Below are positions 22,840 to 30,642 of a stretch of DNA of 35,836 nt, piece by piece. Origin of the DNA: JAISGQ01 sp045536305 (GTDB taxonomy: Bacteria; Bacillota; Clostridia; Oscillospirales; Acutalibacteraceae); assembly GCA_045536305.1 (NCBI GenBank), contig JAZSNH010000045.1:1-35836 (forward strand), in the 5' to 3' direction. The notes beneath the pieces are model-generated. The model searched no databases, was not told the DNA's origin, and saw only the letters and a list, made by a program, of their open reading frames with translations. Positions within the stretch are counted from its first letter, which is position 1. Each line of letters starts with the position of its first letter. The position numbers and the translations under genes were made by a program.

Positions 22840-24342
22840 TCAGATATCAAGACTGTAAATAGTCTTATATTTTTCGGTAAGATAATCAACGTAGTAATTG
22901 GGGTCAAAGGGCGCGCCGACACATTTTTCAAGAAGAACGGCAGGGTCGTAGGTACAGCCGTACTTATAAATATGCTCAGTGAGCCATGCGCTGATATTTT
23001 TTAATGATCCTGAAGCGATCTCTGCATCAATATTGAGGCTTTCACTCATTTTAGCCATTATCTGAGCGCTGTAAGCGGAACCGAGAGCATAAGAGGGGAA
23101 ATAGCCTATCATACCGCCGCTCCAGTGGGTATCCTGCAGAACACCGCGGCTGTCATCGGGAACATCGATTCCAAGATATTCCTTGTATTTTGCGTTCCAA
23201 GCCGCAGGCAGTTCCTTTGCTGTAATCTCGCCTGAGATCATCATTTTTTCAAGCTCGTAACGAACCATAATATGCAAGGAGTAAGTAAGCTCGTCCGCCT
23301 CTGTGCGTATGAGGGAAGGCTGGCTTTTATTAACTGCAAGATAAAAATCCTCTGCGGAAACATTCTCCGTCTGAGTGGGGAAAAGCCTTTTTACTTCAGG
23401 AAAAATAAGCTCACAAAAAGCTCGGCTTCTTCCGATGTTATTTTCAAAAAGTCTTGACTGGCTCTCGTGAATGCCCATGGACACACCGCCTGCCAATGTT
23501 GTTGCGGTGAGTTCATTGCTGACTCCGAGCTCATAAAGAGCGTGTCCGCCCTCGTGGATTACAGAGTACATTGAGCTTGAAAAATCGTCGTGGTAGTGGG
23601 TGGTGATTCGTACATCATCGGGGCAGAAATTAGTGGTAAACGGATGCTCTGTTTCGCCGATAGCACAGCGGTCACGGTCAATGGACATTACCTTCATGAG
23701 ATAATCCGAAAGCTCGCGCTGTCTGTCAACAGGATACTTCTCCTTCATAAAGGGGAAATCAAACTGCTGTTTTTCACCTATAGCCTTAATTATCGGCACA
23801 AGCTTTTTACGAAGAGTATCGAAAAATTTATCTGCAGTCTCGGTAGTAAGTCCTCGCTCATACTGATCGAGCATCACATTGTAGGGGTTCTCCTCGGGCT
23901 TATAGTACTGGGCAAAGCGGCGGTTTGTGTCAAATATCTTCTGCAGATAGGGGCAGAAGGTATCAAAATCATTGTTTTCCTTAGCCTTTTTCCAGACCCC
24001 GTCGGATTCATTGATCAGCATGATATATTCCTGATATTCTTCCTTTGGAATACGGGAAATAAAGTCGATGTTTCTCATGAATTCAGATACTTCACGAGCC
24101 TCAGGAACGGAGAGCTCCGCTTTGTTGTCAAGAAGAAAACACGCGAGCTTTATGGTATCCTCGCCTGCAGTCAGGTCGTAGCTGAGTCCGGACAGATACG
24201 CCATGGTTTTTCCTCTGTTTTCGGCACCTGCAATAGGCGCACCCGTGGCAGCATCGTAGCTGAGCACACCTATTGCGTGGCTCAGAGCGTGGATCTTAAA
24301 TTCTGTTTCTCTGAATTTATCAAAGGCTTCTCTTACTGTCAT
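22840..24342 (-). CDS. M32 family metallocarboxypeptidase
   Basis: Cytosolic zinc carboxypeptidase that releases C-terminal residues from peptides. At 500 residues it has the full family length. The zinc motif HEGGH is at residues 263-267 (ligands H263 and H267, catalytic E264), and the downstream ESQSRLFEN segment supplies the third ligand region. HTxxRPxN-type and WSGGMIGYFPSYALG segments typical of the family follow. It lies 26 bases after tatD and 12 bases before rph, in the metG operon. Its role is probably general peptide turnover. Confidence 0.93.
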   Translation of the reverse strand: MTVREAFDKFRETEFKIHALSHAIGVLSYDAATGAPIAGAENRGKTMAYLSGLSYDLTAGEDTIKLACFLLDNKAELSVPEAREVSEFMRNIDFISRIPKEEYQEYIMLINESDGVWKKAKENNDFDTFCPYLQKIFDTNRRFAQYYKPEENPYNVMLDQYERGLTTETADKFFDTLRKKLVPIIKAIGEKQQFDFPFMKEKYPVDRQRELSDYLMKVMSIDRDRCAIGETEHPFTTNFCPDDVRITTHYHDDFSSSMYSVIHEGGHALYELGVSNELTATTLAGGVSMGIHESQSRLFENNIGRSRAFCELIFPEVKRLFPTQTENVSAEDFYLAVNKSQPSLIRTEADELTYSLHIMVRYELEKMMISGEITAKELPAAWNAKYKEYLGIDVPDDSRGVLQDTHWSGGMIGYFPSYALGSAYSAQIMAKMSESLNIDAEIASGSLKNISAWLTEHIYKYGCTYDPAVLLEKCVGAPFDPNYYVDYLTEKYKTIYSLDI

Positions 24343-24368
24343 GTTTTTACCTCACGATCATAAATTGC

Positions 24369-25133
24369 TCAGATGCCGAAAAGTCTTTTTGCGTTCTCCT
24401 CTGCCGCAGTACAGACCTCTTCTGGTGTGATGCCTCGCACCTCGGCGATCTTTTCCGCAACAAGTGAGATGTATTTCGAATCGTTTCTCTCGCCGCGGTA
24501 AGGAACAGGAGTCATATAGGGAGCATCGGTTTCAAGCAGGAGCCTGTCTAAAGGAACCTGTTGAGCGACCTCGAGCGGAACCCGTGCATTTTTAAAAGTG
24601 ACCGCACCACCAAGCCCTATATATAGTCCCAGCTTTACAGACTGTCTCATAAGCTCTGCACTGCCCGAAAAACAGTGCATTACACCCTTCGGGCGATATC
24701 GCTCCAATATTTCATACATATCTCCGTGAGCTTCTCTGTCGTGCAGAATAACGGGAAGATTAAGCTGATTTGCAAGCTCCAATTGCTCACAGAGTACCTT
24801 TCGCTGAATATCTCTCGGAGAAAAATCATAGTGGTAGTCAAGTCCCATCTCTCCGAGAGCAACGACTTTATCGTGAGTCGAAAGCTCTTTTAAAATTGTG
24901 AGATAATCTTCGGAGACATCCTCTGCTTCGTGTGGGTGGACACCCACAGCAGCATAAATAAAGGGGTACTTTTCCGCAAGAAGCAGAGTTTTTCGTGCGG
25001 ATGCGATATCGGAGGCGCAATTAAGAACGGAGCAGGTGCCGTTTTGCGGCATCTGCGACAATACAATATCTCTGTCCTCGTCATAGCGCTCACTGTCGTA
25101 GTGAGCATGACTGTCGAAAATTTTAAGGCTCAT
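24369..25133 (-). CDS. tatD: TatD family metal-dependent hydrolase
   Basis: A 254-residue TIM-barrel metallohydrolase of the TatD/YabD family, members of which are 3'-to-5' DNA exonucleases or D-aminoacyl-tRNA deacylases. The N-terminal metal site DSHAHYDSERY starts at residue 7. Further ligands lie in GEMGLDYHYDFSP, ILHDREAH and ETDAPYMTP. Its ATG overlaps the metG stop codon by one base, so the two are translationally coupled, a pairing that is very common in Firmicutes. The exact substrate is not settled for this branch. Confidence 0.92.
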   Translation of the reverse strand: MSLKIFDSHAHYDSERYDEDRDIVLSQMPQNGTCSVLNCASDIASARKTLLLAEKYPFIYAAVGVHPHEAEDVSEDYLTILKELSTHDKVVALGEMGLDYHYDFSPRDIQRKVLCEQLELANQLNLPVILHDREAHGDMYEILERYRPKGVMHCFSGSAELMRQSVKLGLYIGLGGAVTFKNARVPLEVAQQVPLDRLLLETDAPYMTPVPYRGERNDSKYISLVAEKIAEVRGITPEEVCTAAEENAKRLFGI

Positions 25134-27082
25134 TATCTCACCTTTGAACCGGGCTTCATTCCGTCGGTGAAAATAACCCTGACATCATCCTCGGCAACAT
25201 CGGCACAGAGTATCATGCCGTTGCTTTCGACTCCGCAAAGCTTTGCAGGCTTGAGATTAGCAACAACGATAATGCTGTGACCGATAAGCTCCTCAGGCTT
25301 ATACCACTGAGCAATGCCGCTGACAACAGTTCTGGGATTTCCTGTACCGTCATTGAGCGTGAGCTTAAGAAGCTTCTTTGCCTTTTTAACAGGCTCGCAG
25401 GCTTCGATCTTTGCAATTCGCAGATCGACAGCTGTAAAATCATCAATACCGATTTTTGCGATACCTGCAAGCTCTGCCGCCTTAAGCTCCTCTTCGGTGG
25501 GCTCGTTATTTTTTATCATAGCGTTAAGCTCTTCGATCTCTTTTTCGATATCGATTCGCTTGAATATAATATCTCCCTTATTGACAAAAACATCAAGGGG
25601 AAGAACACCGTATTTATCGGCGTTTTCGTAGGAAACATCACTCTCGGCGGCACCTATCTGCTCAAATACGACAGGCATTGTTGTCGGCATAAAGGGGCAG
25701 AGAAGGGAGGCGGTGATTCTGATTCCCTCAAGAAGGTTATAAAGGACAGATGCAAGTCTTGGCTTGTTTGCTTCGTCCTTGGCAAGCACCCAGGGCATGG
25801 TTTCGTCGATGTACTTGTTGGCTCTTGAAACAAGCTTGAAAATTTCAGCAAGTGCATTCGAAAGCTGAGTTTCCTCAACAAAGCCGTCAACAGCGGCACG
25901 CAGCGAGGTCATTTCGGATATGAAATCGTTGTCAAATTCGCCCTCTGCTCTGTCGGTGGGCAGCTTACCGTCAAAGTATTTGACTACCATAGCGACAGTT
26001 CTCGAAACAAGATTTCCGAGACCGTTCGCAAGATCGGAGTTGATGCGGTTTATCATTACCTCATTCGAGAAGGAGCTGTCTGCGCCGAGTGCCATTTCGC
26101 GCATAATGTGATATCTGATAGCATCAGAACCGTAGCGTTCACCGAGAATGAAGGGATCGACAACATTGCCCTTTGATTTGCTCATCTTCTGACCGTTAAA
26201 GGTTATCCAGCCGTGGACGGCCAGATGCTTGGGAAGGGGAAGATCGAGAGCCATAAGTATAGCGGGCCATATAATAGCGTGGAAGCGCATGATATCCTTG
26301 GCGACCATGTGTACATCGGCGGGCCAGAACTTGTCGTAGTCGGCATATCTTCCGTTTTCATAGCCGAGAGCAGTGATATAGTTTGAAAGAGCGTCGATCC
26401 AGACATAGATAACGTGCTTTTCGTCAAAGGTGACGGGAACGCCCCATGTAAAGGAGGTGCGTGAAACGCAGAGATCCTGCAGACCGCCCTCGCAGCGTAT
26501 AAAGTTATTGACAAGCTCGGTAGCTCTTGTTCTCGGGCGGAGATAATCTGTGTTCAGCAGAAGATCCTCAAGACGGTCGGCAAATTCGGAGATCTTGAAA
26601 AAGTAAGCCTCTTCCTTTGCATCGATGACATCTCTGCCGCAGTCGGGGCATTTGCCGTCAACAAGCTGTGTTTCGGTCCAGAAGCTTTCGCAGGGAGTGC
26701 AGTATTTGCCCTCGTATGCACCCTTGTAGATATATCCCTTGTCATAGAGTGCCTTGAAAATTTTCTGAACGGACTCCACATGATAATCATCGGTGGTGCG
26801 GATGAAACGGTCATACTTTACATTCATGAAGCCCCAGAGATTTTTGAAAATCTCAACTATCTCATCGACATACTGCTGAGGAGTCTTATCTGCGTCAGCC
26901 GCTTTCTGCTGTATCTTCTGACCATGCTCGTCGGTTCCTGTAAGGAACATTACGTCATAGCCCTGCATTCGCTTATATCTGGCAATCGAATCACATGCAA
27001 CGGTGGTGTAGCAATGACCGATGTGCGGATTTCCCGAAGGATAGTAAATTGGCGTTGTGATGTAAAACTTTTTGTTTTCCAT
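25133..27082 (-). CDS. metG: Methionine-tRNA ligase
   Basis: Class I aminoacyl-tRNA synthetase that charges tRNA(Met). The HIGH motif is HIGH itself at residues 20-23 and the KMSKS loop begins at K299. A four-cysteine zinc knuckle lies at C128, C131, C145 and C148. The anticodon-binding helical domain follows (about 380-520), and the last 110 residues form the tRNA-binding OB-fold domain (VDLRIAKIEACEPV onward) that allows dimerisation. At 649 residues it is a full-length MetRS. The ATG at 27082 has GGAGG eight bases upstream; an in-frame start at 27097 is less good. It heads the long minus-strand operon and has a near-consensus promoter at 27117-27144. No T-box leader fits in the short gap. 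Confidence 0.97.
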   Translation of the reverse strand: MENKKFYITTPIYYPSGNPHIGHCYTTVACDSIARYKRMQGYDVMFLTGTDEHGQKIQQKAADADKTPQQYVDEIVEIFKNLWGFMNVKYDRFIRTTDDYHVESVQKIFKALYDKGYIYKGAYEGKYCTPCESFWTETQLVDGKCPDCGRDVIDAKEEAYFFKISEFADRLEDLLLNTDYLRPRTRATELVNNFIRCEGGLQDLCVSRTSFTWGVPVTFDEKHVIYVWIDALSNYITALGYENGRYADYDKFWPADVHMVAKDIMRFHAIIWPAILMALDLPLPKHLAVHGWITFNGQKMSKSKGNVVDPFILGERYGSDAIRYHIMREMALGADSSFSNEVMINRINSDLANGLGNLVSRTVAMVVKYFDGKLPTDRAEGEFDNDFISEMTSLRAAVDGFVEETQLSNALAEIFKLVSRANKYIDETMPWVLAKDEANKPRLASVLYNLLEGIRITASLLCPFMPTTMPVVFEQIGAAESDVSYENADKYGVLPLDVFVNKGDIIFKRIDIEKEIEELNAMIKNNEPTEEELKAAELAGIAKIGIDDFTAVDLRIAKIEACEPVKKAKKLLKLTLNDGTGNPRTVVSGIAQWYKPEELIGHSIIVVANLKPAKLCGVESNGMILCADVAEDDVRVIFTDGMKPGSKVR

Positions 27083-27116
27083 TGGTAATTCCTCCATTTA
27101 TTAGCAGGTTCAATAG

Positions 27117-27144
27117 ATTATAACATATTATAATACATTTTCAA
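27117..27144 (-). promoter_or_regulatory. sigma-A type promoter for the metG operon
   Basis: On the minus strand, TTGAAA (27144-27139), a 16-base spacer and a perfect TATAAT (27122-27117), 34 bases before the metG start. It is back to back with the infC promoter. Confidence 0.7.
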
Positions 27145-27175
27145 GGGAATAGGAAACAGATTTTAAAATTATGTA

Positions 27176-27204
27176 TTGACAAAACAAGGACATTCTGTTA
27201 AACT
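27176..27204 (+). promoter_or_regulatory. sigma-A type promoter for infC-rpmI-rplT
   Basis: A perfect TTGACA (27176-27181), a 17-base spacer and TAAACT (27199-27204). It predicts a transcript start near 27211 and a leader of about 150 bases before infC. Confidence 0.7.
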
Positions 27205-27210
27205 CATTGA

Positions 27211-27357
27211 CGACAACAAAGCAGGATACTTTCCTCACCTCCGTTTTTATGATGGACGGACGGTCAATAACGATTCTTTTTTATCGTGTATTGCCGCGTG
27301 GTCAGGAGTATTCTGTCCACGTTTTATTTTTTATCGAATACTTGGAGGTGTTTGGTT
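27211..27357 (+). promoter_or_regulatory. infC operon leader with attenuator, probably L20-responsive
   Basis: The untranslated leader holds an intrinsic terminator: 27297-27307 pairs with 27311-27321 (one mismatch, one G-T pair, three-base loop), followed by TTTTATTTTTT. It sits upstream of infC, so it must be an attenuator. An upstream complementary pair (ACGAT near 27269 and ATCGT near 27283) could form part of a competing structure. In Bacillus subtilis the same operon is controlled by L20 through leader termination. I infer the same here; no covariance search was possible. Confidence 0.6.
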
Positions 27358-27879
27358 ATCAGCAGGGAACAGCAGGCTCAAATCAATGAGGAGATTCGTG
27401 ACAAGGAAGTACGTGTTATTGGTCCGGACGGCGATCAGCTCGGAATAATGAGCGCCGAGGCTGCACTTGATATTGCGGCTGAAAAGGAGCTTGATTTGGT
27501 TAAGATCGCACCGCAGGCAAATCCGCCAGTGTGCAAAATCATGGACTATGGCAAGTATCGATTTGAACAGCAGAAGCGAGAGAAGGAAGCAAAGAAGAAT
27601 CAGCATGTCGTTGAGATAAAGGAGATTCGACTTTCCCTTAACATCGATACCCACGATTTTGAGACAAAGGCTAATCAGGCGAAGAAGTTTATAAAGAGCG
27701 GCAATAAACTTAAGGTTTCTATCCGCTTCAGAGGCCGTGAGATGGGTCACCCCGAACACGGTACCGAAATCATGCGCCGTTTTGCCGAAGCTCTCAGCGA
27801 GGTTGCTAACGTTGAAAAGCAGGCTGCACTTGAAGGCAGAAACATGCTGATGATAATGGTTGCCAAACCTGTCAAGTAA
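27358..27879 (+). CDS. infC: Translation initiation factor IF-3 (probable ATC start)
   Basis: IF-3 binds the 30S subunit, prevents premature 50S joining and checks start codon pairing. The 173-residue protein has the N-terminal domain (INEEIRDKEVRVIGPDG), a Lys/Glu-rich linker helix and the C-terminal domain (EIRLSLNIDTHDFETKANQAKKF). No ATG, GTG or properly placed TTG exists at the expected N-terminus. The strong GGAGGTG (27344-27350) is seven bases before an ATC at 27358, which gives the normal family length. ATT or ATC starts on infC are known elsewhere and let IF-3 repress its own translation. An upstream start at 27286 would lie inside the attenuator and is rejected. rpmI and rplT follow closely. 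Confidence 0.9.
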   Translation: MSREQQAQINEEIRDKEVRVIGPDGDQLGIMSAEAALDIAAEKELDLVKIAPQANPPVCKIMDYGKYRFEQQKREKEAKKNQHVVEIKEIRLSLNIDTHDFETKANQAKKFIKSGNKLKVSIRFRGREMGHPEHGTEIMRRFAEALSEVANVEKQAALEGRNMLMIMVAKPVK

Positions 27880-27900
27880 TAAACAAGGAGGAAAATCCAA

Positions 27901-28104
27901 ATGCCTAAGATCAAAACCCATTCGGGCGCAAAGAAGCGCTTCAAGATTAGCAAAAACGGAAAGGTCATCCGTATGCAGGCTAACCACAGACATAAGGCTA
28001 ACAGCGCAGCTAAGCCTGCTAAGAGAAAGAGAAGCCTGAGAGGCACTGTTGTTACCGATAAGACCAACGTAGCACAGGTAAAGAGACTCATTCCTTATAA
28101 ATAA
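27901..28104 (+). CDS. rpmI: 50S ribosomal protein L35
   Basis: A 67-residue, strongly basic ribosomal protein of normal length, beginning MPKIKTHSGAKKRF and ending with the VKRLIPYK tail typical of L35. The ATG follows AAGGAGG and lies 21 bases after infC. It is the middle gene of the infC-rpmI-rplT operon. Confidence 0.98.
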   Translation: MPKIKTHSGAKKRFKISKNGKVIRMQANHRHKANSAAKPAKRKRSLRGTVVTDKTNVAQVKRLIPYK

Positions 28105-28131
28105 TTAACCGTAATTTGGAGGTAACAATAG

Positions 28132-28485
28132 ATGGCACGTGTTAAAGGTGCGCTTGCAACGCGCAAGAGAAGAAATAAGACCCTGAAGCTTGCTAAGGGT
28201 TACTGGGGTGCAAAATCCAAGCACTTTAAGATGGCTAAGGAAGCCGTAATGAAGTCCGGCCAGTATGCATACGTTGGTCGTCGTCTTAAAAAGAGAGACT
28301 TCAGAAGACTCTGGATCACCAGAATCTCCGCAGCATGCAAAATGAACGGCATCAACTACTCTACATTCATGAACGGTCTCAAAAAGGCAGGCATCGAGCT
28401 CAACCGCAAGATGCTCTCCGAAATCGCAATCAGCGATGCAGAGGCATTTACCGCTCTTGTAGAGAAGGCAAAGGCAGCCCTTTAA
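28132..28485 (+). CDS. rplT: 50S ribosomal protein L20
   Basis: L20 binds 23S rRNA early in 50S assembly and, in Bacillus subtilis and E. coli, represses its own operon. The 117-residue protein begins MARVKGALATRKRRNK, and its basic N-terminal helix is typical. The C-terminal globular domain (about 60-117), the part that binds leader RNA in other species, is complete. The ATG has TTGGAGG upstream. A strong terminator follows at 28492-28528. It is the likely effector of the attenuator upstream of infC. Confidence 0.98.
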   Translation: MARVKGALATRKRRNKTLKLAKGYWGAKSKHFKMAKEAVMKSGQYAYVGRRLKKRDFRRLWITRISAACKMNGINYSTFMNGLKKAGIELNRKMLSEIAISDAEAFTALVEKAKAAL

Positions 28486-28491
28486 TAATCT

Positions 28492-28528
28492 AAAAGTGCG
28501 TCCGGCAATACTACCGGACGCACTTTTT
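28492..28528 (+). terminator. Rho-independent terminator after rplT
   Basis: A perfect 14-base stem (28492-28505 with 28514-28527), an eight-base loop and a closing T-run. It separates the translation operon from the methyltransferase-dprA-topA group. Confidence 0.9.
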
Positions 28529-28572
28529 AAGCTGTTTAAGTATAAGATATTTGCTTAAAACGGAGGTGCGAT

Positions 28573-29373
28573 ATGGCAGTGGAAATCACCAGCAAGGATA
28601 ATCAGACTATAAAGGATATAGCCAAGCTGATGAGCAGTGCAAAGGAACGACGCAGCCGGGGGATGTTTGTGGCAGAGGGTCTGCGTTTGTGCGGAGAAGT
28701 ACCTGAAAACGGTATAGAAATAGAGGAACTGCTTTATACGGAAGAGGTATATTTAAAACACACGGAAGAAATAGAAAAGCTTGAAAAACAGGCAAAAAAG
28801 GTATATGTGATAACAGAAGAGATATCCGAAAAGATATCAGATACCCTTACTCCACAGGGCGTATTTTGCACAGGCAAAATAAAAAATAACAGCATTGACA
28901 CAGAGAATATGAAAATCGACGGGCAGTATGTACTGCTTGAAAATATACAGGATCCTTCGAATATAGGCGCTATATTCAGAACTGCAGAGGCGATCGGTTT
29001 AAACGGTGCTATCCTTTCTGCCGACTGCTGTGATATTTTCAATCCAAAGGTCATGAGAGCCAGCATGGGTGCGGTGTTCCGTTTTCCGTCCGCGGTTGTA
29101 GATGATGTTCCGGGATTTATAAAAAAGATCCGTTCCGCAGGAATGAGACCCCTCGCATCGGTTCCTGACCCTGATGCAAGCAAAATCACATGTGTCAGGT
29201 TCTTCAAGGGTGTAATTATGTGCGTGGGAAACGAAGGCAACGGACTGACCCAGGAAACCATAACAGCATGCGGTGAGCGTGTAACTATTCCGATGAAGGG
29301 CAGAGCCGAATCGCTTAATGCTGCAACTGCAGCATCAATAATGATGTGGGAAATGACACGCAATTACGTGTAA
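28573..29373 (+). CDS. TrmH/SpoU family RNA 2'-O-methyltransferase
   Basis: A knotted SPOUT methyltransferase, 266 residues, that uses S-adenosylmethionine to methylate a ribose in tRNA or rRNA. The N-terminal substrate-binding domain (about 1-95) is L30e-like. The catalytic domain carries motif 1 LENIQDPSNIGAIFRTAEA (arginine near residue 137), motif 2 CVGNEGNGL and motif 3 SLNAATAASI. The target nucleotide (23S G2251-type or tRNA) cannot be told. Its ATG has GGAGGTG upstream. It sits downstream of rplT, a frequent place for a SpoU-type gene in Firmicutes, but behind a terminator. dprA follows after seven bases, so they share a transcript. Confidence 0.9.
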   Translation: MAVEITSKDNQTIKDIAKLMSSAKERRSRGMFVAEGLRLCGEVPENGIEIEELLYTEEVYLKHTEEIEKLEKQAKKVYVITEEISEKISDTLTPQGVFCTGKIKNNSIDTENMKIDGQYVLLENIQDPSNIGAIFRTAEAIGLNGAILSADCCDIFNPKVMRASMGAVFRFPSAVVDDVPGFIKKIRSAGMRPLASVPDPDASKITCVRFFKGVIMCVGNEGNGLTQETITACGERVTIPMKGRAESLNAATAASIMMWEMTRNYV

Positions 29374-29386
29374 GGAGTGCTTGGAT

Positions 29387-30631
29387 GTGGGCGAGAGCAT
29401 ATATTGGATATGGCTTCAGCGAATTCTTGGCTTCGCCAACAGAAATACAGAGCAGGTAATAGATTTTTTCGGACATCCCAAGGATTTATACAATGCATCG
29501 AATAATGCAAGGCGCGAATGCATATTCTTAAGCCGTGCACAGCGTGATATGGCGGCAGACAGTGCAGCTATGGATGATGCAGTCAAAACCTATAATCGCT
29601 GCAAGGAGCTCGGAATTGAGATAATAACACCCGAGAATGAGCTCTATCCCGAAAGATTATATGACATCTGCGATTATCCCACGGTGCTTTATTACAAAGG
29701 GAATATGCCCGATATAGACGACAATGTGGTTCTTGCCATGGTCGGCACAAGAAATGCAAGCTCAGACGGAATGATGATCGCATCTGCTTTATCGCAGAGT
29801 CTTTCCAAATGCGGTGCCATTGTTATAAGCGGCGGAGCAAGGGGAATAGATGATGCAGCGCACAGAGGTGCTTTGCGTATAGGCGCAGTTACTCTGTCTG
29901 TATTGGGCTGCGGCTTGGACGTTGATTATAATAGAGCCTGCGAAGAGACAAGGCGAAGCATCATTGAAAACGGCGGTGCTCTTATCTCGGAATTTCCGCC
30001 GGGTTATAGTCCGTCGAAGTACACCTTCCCGATAAGAAACAGGCTTTTGTCGGCGATGTCACTCGGCGTGATAGTAGGTGAAGCGCCTTCCAAAAGCGGA
30101 GCGCTGATAACCGCAAGGCATGCGCTTGATATGGGAAGAGATATGTTTGCAATTCCGGGCAGTGTAATGAGTGAGCTGTCAGAGGGTGCAAATATGATGA
30201 TTCGCGACGGAGCAAAGCCCGTTTCCTGTGCTTTCGATGTACTTGAGGAGTATAATTCAAGATATCCACACAGACTTGTTATGCGGGGCAGTCAGGTTCC
30301 CATATCGCAGCTTGCAAGAAGCGCGCCTGAATATGTAGATGTCGAGCTGTCGGGCGGTTATGCTTATCTGCAGGATAATTCCGCACGAAAAAAGGGACTT
30401 TCGGAACAGATAGAGATGGTGCGCGGTGTTCCTGTGCCGCTTCCGTCGGACTCATCGGATACGGCAGTGCTTGTATATGAAAAACTCAAGGATTACTCGC
30501 TTAATCTCGATGAGCTTTGTGCGAAATTATCTCTTCCGGCGCATCGTCTGCTGACTGCAATAACAGAACTTGAGATAAACGGTATAATCTCATCCGATTC
30601 ACAGCGTAAATATTATATCAATAAACAATAG
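29387..30631 (+). CDS. dprA: DNA-processing protein DprA
   Basis: DprA binds incoming single-stranded DNA during natural transformation and loads RecA. The 414-residue protein has an N-terminal SAM-like helical region. The Rossmann-like core carries MVGTRNASSDG and ISGGARGIDDAAHRGAL (about residues 120-170), with FPIRNRLLSAMS further on. A C-terminal winged-helix domain follows (about 350-414). The start is taken as GTG 29387, nine bases after AAGGAG. The TTG at 29381 is too close to that site, and the ATG at 29385 is out of frame. dprA-topA-trmFO is a conserved Firmicutes gene order. Presence of dprA alone does not prove competence. Confidence 0.94.
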   Translation: MGESIYWIWLQRILGFANRNTEQVIDFFGHPKDLYNASNNARRECIFLSRAQRDMAADSAAMDDAVKTYNRCKELGIEIITPENELYPERLYDICDYPTVLYYKGNMPDIDDNVVLAMVGTRNASSDGMMIASALSQSLSKCGAIVISGGARGIDDAAHRGALRIGAVTLSVLGCGLDVDYNRACEETRRSIIENGGALISEFPPGYSPSKYTFPIRNRLLSAMSLGVIVGEAPSKSGALITARHALDMGRDMFAIPGSVMSELSEGANMMIRDGAKPVSCAFDVLEEYNSRYPHRLVMRGSQVPISQLARSAPEYVDVELSGGYAYLQDNSARKKGLSEQIEMVRGVPVPLPSDSSDTAVLVYEKLKDYSLNLDELCAKLSLPAHRLLTAITELEINGIISSDSQRKYYINKQ

Positions 30632-30642
30632 AGGGAATAAAT

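Noticed and set aside
22363..23004. Long plus-strand frame across rph and the end of the M32 gene
   Set aside because: It spans the ends of two well-supported minus-strand genes, lacks a ribosome binding site and resembles no family.
23590..24363. 257-codon plus-strand frame inside the M32 carboxypeptidase gene
   Set aside because: Antisense shadow of a gene with an intact HEGGH motif; no start signals of its own.
27286..27357. Longer N-terminus for infC from an upstream start
   Set aside because: These codons fall within the attenuator hairpin and T-run, have no ribosome binding site and do not resemble the IF-3 N-terminus.
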